DNA of 8,773 bases from Nitrososphaeraceae archaeon. GTDB taxonomy: Archaea; Thermoproteota; Nitrososphaeria; Nitrososphaerales; Nitrosopumilaceae. The position numbers were made by a program, and so were the translations under genes. Where the stretch lies: positions 1-8,773 of the forward strand of contig JAICHE010000036.1 in the NCBI GenBank assembly GCA_025922755.1, read 5' to 3'. The notes beneath the pieces were generated by a model. That model had not been told where the DNA came from and searched no databases. It saw only the letters and a program-made list of their open reading frames with translations. Below are positions 4,613 to 8,773 of this stretch, piece after piece. The stretch's first letter is position 1. Each line of letters begins with the position of its first letter.

Positions 4613-6250
4613 TTAGTCAAATATTAATCCAGATAGGGTGATTTCAAACCCTGAAACTGGTACCCGAATTTTATAATTTTCAATAGTATTGGAGTTTATT
4701 TCCCCCATTATTCCTACTGTTTTTCCATCAACCAGTATTGAAGCAGTTCGACCTTTCTCAAATGTTTCATGTGTAGCAGTTTTTGTTTCAATTTGTAAAT
4801 TAAAACCCGTTTTGAGAACTGCTTGCAGAATTGATTTCATCTCACTAAAATTAGCATCTTGGTTTGCCCATACAGCAGCAAAGTTTGTCTTTTCGTCTAT
4901 AGGATCATTTTTGAAAAATACTGTTCCAGTTTCAAATAATTTTTGAGGGTATTGCGCATGAATGTTACGTGATAAATTTTCTAAAAGTCCTGGAAGAATA
5001 GAGTCGCGCAAAATTGTATGCTCTTGACTCTTAGAGTCTAGAACAGCTATAGGATTCTTTGGTTCTCTATTTGTCATTTCAAAAAGAATTCTTTTACTAG
5101 TCAAACTAGAGTTTAGTGCCTCTAAATATCCCAACCCAACCATAGTCAAGCTAACCGATTTTAATTTTGAGGATATTGGATTTACCATTCCCAAAGTTTC
5201 AGATGAAGACAGTTGGGGAGTCAATTTTTCAACTCCATATCCTAATGCTACTTCTTCTACCAAATCCATGGGACCGAAAATATCAAACCTGTATGGAGGA
5301 ATTTTGCAAGAGATGTTTTTTCCACTTGTTGTGGCATCTAACCTGGATTTTTTCAAAGAAGAAATTATTGTAGAATTGTTTAGAGTTAATCCCAAAGAGT
5401 CATTTATCAATGAAGGACTTACAGACATTTGTCTATGCTCAAGTTTGGGAGTTTTGTTTCTTGCCCCAGAAATATTGACTGACTCTAAATTAAATCCCGC
5501 AGATTGTAGAATTGTTGCAACAACAGAAAGCATGTCTTCTGCATCTCCTTTGTTAATTCCAGTTACTTCAACGAATAGATTCTTTGTTTTTGTGGTAACA
5601 GTGGTTTTGTCTGCGTTAATAATTGGTGGAAAAGAAACCGCATCGTCTTTAGAATCTACAATTATTGGAACCTGTGCCGAATTTCCCAAAACATATCCAT
5701 AATCTTGTCCAACTTCGGTATTTTGTAGAATTTCTGAAATTGTTTGTTCTACTTTAGAATTAAGAGGAATGAATTTGTAATTTCGGTCAGTTGTGGTGTA
5801 GGTTAATGGAAAGCAAATTTTATCTAAATCATGAATTCCAATTGAAGATTTTTTTCTTTTTCTTCCTATTCCAAAATGAAGATCCTCCTGCATGGCCATT
5901 AGTTGCTTGATTATTTTGTCGTCAATTTTTCCATTTTTTGCAACAATTCCAGTAACAAAAGGCCTTATTTTTGAAACGTTTGATTTTACATTAATTGCAT
6001 AGGTTTTGGATTTTTTAATTTTCAATTTGATTGAACCGGTTTTAATTCCCAATATTCCCTCAAGTCCTAAAGATATTCCAAAGTCAGTTGAGTAGTCTGG
6101 TCTGTTTGGACTATATTCTACTCTTACCAAATCCTTGTCCTCTGATTCTATATCTAGACCCAAGAAAGGTAATGATTCGGAGATTTGTTTTTTTGATGCT
6201 TTTCCAACTAATTTTTGTAATCTGGAATAAGATACCTCTACTACTGGCAT
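4613..6250 (-). CDS. pheT: Phenylalanyl-tRNA synthetase beta subunit
   Basis: This is the beta subunit of the cytosolic alpha2-beta2 enzyme that charges tRNA-Phe. At 545 residues it is the short archaeal/eukaryotic form, lacking the N-terminal tRNA-binding (EMAP) and C-terminal anticodon-binding domains of bacterial PheT. Seen in order: the EYSPNRPD segment (45-52); a B3/B4 editing-type region with RPFVTGIV (96-103) and GIGRKRKKSSIGIHDLDKI (127-145); a B5 domain ending in PPYRFDIFGPMDLVEEVALGYG (318-339); and the catalytic-like core with LRDSILPGLLENLSRN (414-429) and LFETGTVF (438-445). B3/B4 in this family removes tyrosine mischarged onto tRNA-Phe. The ATG at 6250 lies inside pheS, and the 10-base overlap, with a Shine-Dalgarno upstream, indicates coupled translation. 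The frame is intact. Confidence 0.96.
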   Translation of the reverse strand: MPVVEVSYSRLQKLVGKASKKQISESLPFLGLDIESEDKDLVRVEYSPNRPDYSTDFGISLGLEGILGIKTGSIKLKIKKSKTYAINVKSNVSKIRPFVTGIVAKNGKIDDKIIKQLMAMQEDLHFGIGRKRKKSSIGIHDLDKICFPLTYTTTDRNYKFIPLNSKVEQTISEILQNTEVGQDYGYVLGNSAQVPIIVDSKDDAVSFPPIINADKTTVTTKTKNLFVEVTGINKGDAEDMLSVVATILQSAGFNLESVNISGARNKTPKLEHRQMSVSPSLINDSLGLTLNNSTIISSLKKSRLDATTSGKNISCKIPPYRFDIFGPMDLVEEVALGYGVEKLTPQLSSSETLGMVNPISSKLKSVSLTMVGLGYLEALNSSLTSKRILFEMTNREPKNPIAVLDSKSQEHTILRDSILPGLLENLSRNIHAQYPQKLFETGTVFFKNDPIDEKTNFAAVWANQDANFSEMKSILQAVLKTGFNLQIETKTATHETFEKGRTASILVDGKTVGIMGEINSNTIENYKIRVPVSGFEITLSGLIFD

Positions 6251-7632
6251 TTGGTTGCACTCCTAAGCCAATTTAGATTGTTATTGTAAAATTCTCTAAC
6301 ATCGTCCAGACCATATTTCAGCATAGCAATTCTTTCTATCCCTCCTCCCCATGCCAGTACCGGTTTAGTAATTCCTAATGGTTTGGTTACTTCGGGTCTG
6401 AAAATACCCATACCAAATAGCTCTACCCATTTTCCTAATCTTTCATTGTACACCATTGTTTGCAAGGATGGTTCAGTGTAAGGGAAAAAGGTTGGCCAGA
6501 ATTTTATTTTTGTAATTCCAATCCTACGATAGAATTCTCGTTGAATGCCCATGAGATTTCGCAAGTTTGCATTACTGCCAACAACTACACCCTCAATTTG
6601 ATTAAATTCTACCAGATGCTTGTAGCTTACTTTTTCATTTCTAAAAACGCGTCCTAGGGAAAATACTCTAGCCTCTTCGGACTTATTTTCTGCTAGATGT
6701 TTTATTGTAACACATGTTGTATGAGTTCGCAGAACCATTTTTCTTGCTTCATTGATATCCCAATAGTATCTCCATCCCTTTTTGTGGGATTCAGAAACTT
6801 TACGTATTTGATCAGGAGTACCAATTTTTTTTGAAGATACTCCATCAAGGTAAAATGTATCTTGTAGCTCTCGTGCAGGATGATCTTGTGGGGTGAATAA
6901 AGCATCAAAATTCCAAAAACTTGGTTGTGTCAAATTTCCGAAAATTTCGGTAAAACCTAGAGTGACGAAAATTTCACGAATTTCATCAATAGTGTCTTTT
7001 AATGGGTGAGTCCTTGCCACAAAAATTTCAGGAACATTTGCTTCAACGTCAATAGCACCTGAATCCGAATCTGAAATATCTAGACTTTGAGCATTTTTTG
7101 TAAGAGAAATCTGTTTAGTTTTAATCAAATTTTCAATGATAAATTCTGGCCTTCGCATAAGACTTTGTAAGTCTTCTTTGTCAATGTCTTGCTCAGAAAC
7201 AGAACTTTTTCCAATTTGTTTTAGGGTTTTCTCACCTGGAATGTTTGAAGGATAAGTCTTTAGAGAAAGTTCATTTTCTTTTGATTCAATCCAGTTGTTT
7301 TTCTTTGCCAAGCCCATTGCAGGACCAAAAACAGATCCCAATTGTTTTTGCAAATCAGAGATTTTCATTGAACCATCTTTGATCAAATCAACCAGTTTTC
7401 TTTCTGGAAGTCCTGACTCGAAAGCCTCAAGACCATTTTTTCCAAGGCTAAAGGTGATGTTTTGAGATTCATTCACAATTGCCAGTTCTTTGAGCCTAAG
7501 CCATTCTATTCCTCTTCGTACTTGGTCTGGAGAAAGTTGAGTTAATTCACCTATTTTTTCAGGAGTTAAATTTGATTCAGATTTTAGAATGGAAATTATT
7601 TTTTTTTCAATTTCATGAAAAACTTGTGACAA
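6241..7632 (-). CDS. pheS: Phenylalanyl-tRNA synthetase alpha subunit
   Basis: This is the catalytic alpha subunit of PheRS, a class II synthetase that activates phenylalanine and attaches it to tRNA-Phe. Residues 1-75 and about 76-125 form winged-helix modules (EKIGELTQLSPDQVRRGIEW), characteristic of the archaeal/eukaryotic type. The class II core shows motif 1 around HPLKDTIDEIREIFVTLGF (209-227), motif 2 with LRTHTT (301-306) and GRVFRNEKVSYKHLVEFNQIEG (327-348), the phenylalanine-pocket FPYTEPS (383-389), and motif 3 with GGGIER (429-434). The start is TTG at 7632: no in-frame ATG is near, and a TATA box about 27 bases upstream puts transcription start on this codon, so the mRNA is probably leaderless. 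At 463 residues it is slightly short but complete. It is first in the pheS-pheT operon and divergent from trpS. Confidence 0.96.
   Translation of the reverse strand: MSQVFHEIEKKIISILKSESNLTPEKIGELTQLSPDQVRRGIEWLRLKELAIVNESQNITFSLGKNGLEAFESGLPERKLVDLIKDGSMKISDLQKQLGSVFGPAMGLAKKNNWIESKENELSLKTYPSNIPGEKTLKQIGKSSVSEQDIDKEDLQSLMRRPEFIIENLIKTKQISLTKNAQSLDISDSDSGAIDVEANVPEIFVARTHPLKDTIDEIREIFVTLGFTEIFGNLTQPSFWNFDALFTPQDHPARELQDTFYLDGVSSKKIGTPDQIRKVSESHKKGWRYYWDINEARKMVLRTHTTCVTIKHLAENKSEEARVFSLGRVFRNEKVSYKHLVEFNQIEGVVVGSNANLRNLMGIQREFYRRIGITKIKFWPTFFPYTEPSLQTMVYNERLGKWVELFGMGIFRPEVTKPLGITKPVLAWGGGIERIAMLKYGLDDVREFYNNNLNWLRSATKCQ
6258..6264 (-). promoter_or_regulatory. Shine-Dalgarno of pheT inside pheS
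   Basis: AGGAGTG on the minus strand lies within the pheS 3' end, with its AGGAG core nine bases before the pheT ATG at 6250. It is among the best ribosome sites in the window. It fits the pattern that operon-internal genes use Shine-Dalgarno sites while first genes are leaderless. Confidence 0.7.
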
Positions 7633-7654
7633 TAGCAGAAAGTTCGAAAAAGAC

Positions 7655-7662
7655 TTTTTAAA
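7655..7662. promoter_or_regulatory. Bidirectional TATA element between pheS and trpS
   Basis: TTTTTAAA, with its palindromic core TTTAAA (7657-7662), lies in the 51-base gap between the divergent genes. Its core centre is about 25 bases from the trpS ATG (7684) and about 27 from the pheS TTG (7632), the normal TATA-to-start spacing in both directions. Purine-rich sequence flanks it on the upstream side for each direction (CGAAAAAG rightward, TTAAGG leftward), as expected for BRE sites. A single element may therefore serve two leaderless genes. Confidence 0.6.
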
Positions 7663-7683
7663 CCTTAACCTAAGTCAAATTGA

Positions 7684-8773
7684 ATGTCAACTGAAGACTT
7701 CGTTGTAACTCCTTGGCATGTTGAAGGAGATATCGATTATGATAAATTAATCAAGCAGTTTGGTACTGAAAAAATTTCACCTGAAATTCATGAGAGAATT
7801 ATAAAAAATGCTGGAGAAGATCATTTTATGCTCCGACGAGGAGTGTTTTTTTCTCACAGAGAGATGGACAGAGTTTTAGAAGATTATGAGAAAGGAAAAA
7901 AATTCTTTCTATATACTGGCAGAGGGCCATCTGGTCATACTCATATTGGTCACCTGGTACCATGGGTATTTGCAAAATGGCTTCAGGAAAAATTTGATGT
8001 AAACATGTACTTTCAGCTTACAGATGATGAGAAATTTTTTGCAAAGCCAGACCTTACTTTGGAAGACACGAAAAAATTTGCATATGAAAATGCCTTGGAC
8101 TTTATTGCATTAGGGTTTAAACCAAAAAATACCAAAATCATAATCAATACAAGAAATATTCAAACTCTATACCCAATAGCCGCTCAAGTTGCAAAGAAAG
8201 TTAATTTCTCAAATACCAAAGGAGTCTTTGGGTTCACCAATGAAACCAACATTGGAATGATTTTTTACACATCTTTACAGTCAGCGCCATGTTTTATTGA
8301 AGACAAACCTGTGTTGATTCCTCTTGGTGTTGACCAAGATCCTCATTTTAGAATTACAAGAGACATTGCACCAAAAATAGGTAAACCAAAGCCAGCTCTA
8401 ATTCATAACATTATGATTCCGGCATTAGAGGGACCTGGAGGAAAAATGTCAGCGTCGAGTGAGAATGGCACGGTATACACGACTGATACTCCAAACGTGG
8501 TGAAAAAGAAGATTAACAAATATGCATTCTCAGGCGGTCAGCCCGATATTGAACAACACCGAAAAATTGGGGGCAATCCCGATATCGATGTTTCGTATCA
8601 ATACCTAAGAATATTTTTTGAGCCAGACGATAACAAGCTAAAATCAATTTATGAAGATTACAAATCAGGAAAGCTGCTTACTGGTGAATTAAAGGCAATA
8701 CTAATTGAAAAAATAAATGCATTTCTTGAAGTACATCAGGAAAAGAGAGAAAAAGCAAAAGACCAGATCAATG
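7684..8773 (+). CDS. trpS: Tryptophanyl-tRNA synthetase, archaeal type, 3' end cut by window
   Basis: This class I synthetase charges tRNA-Trp in the cytosol. The reading frame starts at ATG 7684 and stays open to the window end (363 codons), so only the last part of the protein is missing. The opening TPWHVEGDIDYDKLIKQFG (9-27) is typical of the archaeal/eukaryotic form. The catalytic core contains LYTGRGPSGHTHIGH (76-90), where HIGH (87-90) is the ATP-binding signature, QLTDDEKF (111-118), GVDQDPHFR (215-223) and KMSAS (254-258), the second ATP-binding signature. AFSGGQP (281-287) and SYQYLRIFF (304-312) belong to the C-terminal tRNA-recognition region. It shares its promoter region with the divergent pheS and appears leaderless, with TATA about 25 bases before the ATG and no Shine-Dalgarno. 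No frameshift is seen. Confidence 0.95.
   Translation, partial: MSTEDFVVTPWHVEGDIDYDKLIKQFGTEKISPEIHERIIKNAGEDHFMLRRGVFFSHREMDRVLEDYEKGKKFFLYTGRGPSGHTHIGHLVPWVFAKWLQEKFDVNMYFQLTDDEKFFAKPDLTLEDTKKFAYENALDFIALGFKPKNTKIIINTRNIQTLYPIAAQVAKKVNFSNTKGVFGFTNETNIGMIFYTSLQSAPCFIEDKPVLIPLGVDQDPHFRITRDIAPKIGKPKPALIHNIMIPALEGPGGKMSASSENGTVYTTDTPNVVKKKINKYAFSGGQPDIEQHRKIGGNPDIDVSYQYLRIFFEPDDNKLKSIYEDYKSGKLLTGELKAILIEKINAFLEVHQEKREKAKDQIN

Noticed and set aside
5268..5702. 144-residue plus-strand open frame within pheT
   Set aside because: It is fully antisense to conserved PheT coding sequence, has no convincing ribosome site or recognisable domain, and is explained as a shadow frame.
7633..7683. A T-box-like leader or attenuator for the synthetase genes
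   Set aside because: Both genes appear leaderless, with 51 bases between start codons, leaving no room for a leader RNA. T-boxes are not an archaeal mechanism.

Overview
The window looks like a chromosomal segment of an ammonia-oxidising thaumarchaeote (Nitrososphaerota) of the Nitrosopumilus type. This is inferred from low GC, archaeal-type PheS, PheT and TrpRS, archaeal TATA boxes about 25 bases ahead of several start codons, and small archaeal proteins such as a free-standing Lrp/AsnC ligand-binding domain. I see no insertion sequence, CRISPR array, prophage or tRNA gene, so it reads as core genome.

Layout: a mitochondrial-type aconitase (34-2313, minus) is divergent from an unrecognised 210-residue gene (2447-3079, plus). 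That gene converges on a minus-strand series which, in its own reading direction from right to left, runs pheS (7632-6241), pheT (6250-4613), a 217-base non-coding gap, an EVE-domain gene (4395-3976), a stand-alone RAM-domain gene (3927-3688) and a predicted HExxH metalloprotein (3670-3092). To the right, trpS (7684 to beyond the window end) is divergent from pheS and lacks only its C-terminus.

The genes share translation and its accessories. PheS and PheT form phenylalanyl-tRNA synthetase and are translationally coupled through a 10-base overlap, with a Shine-Dalgarno before pheT. The divergent trpS appears to share one symmetrical TATA element with pheS, and both seem to be leaderless.

The most interesting stretch is 4396-4612 on the minus strand. 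It can be folded by eye into two tandem units of exactly 71 nt. Each has a basal stem followed directly by ACA, an internal loop resembling a pseudouridylation pocket, and an upper stem with a kink-turn-like GA/AAUGA element. Both carry the same 11-nt motif at nearly the same position. I interpret them as a candidate tandem pair of H/ACA-type guide RNAs; targets are unknown.
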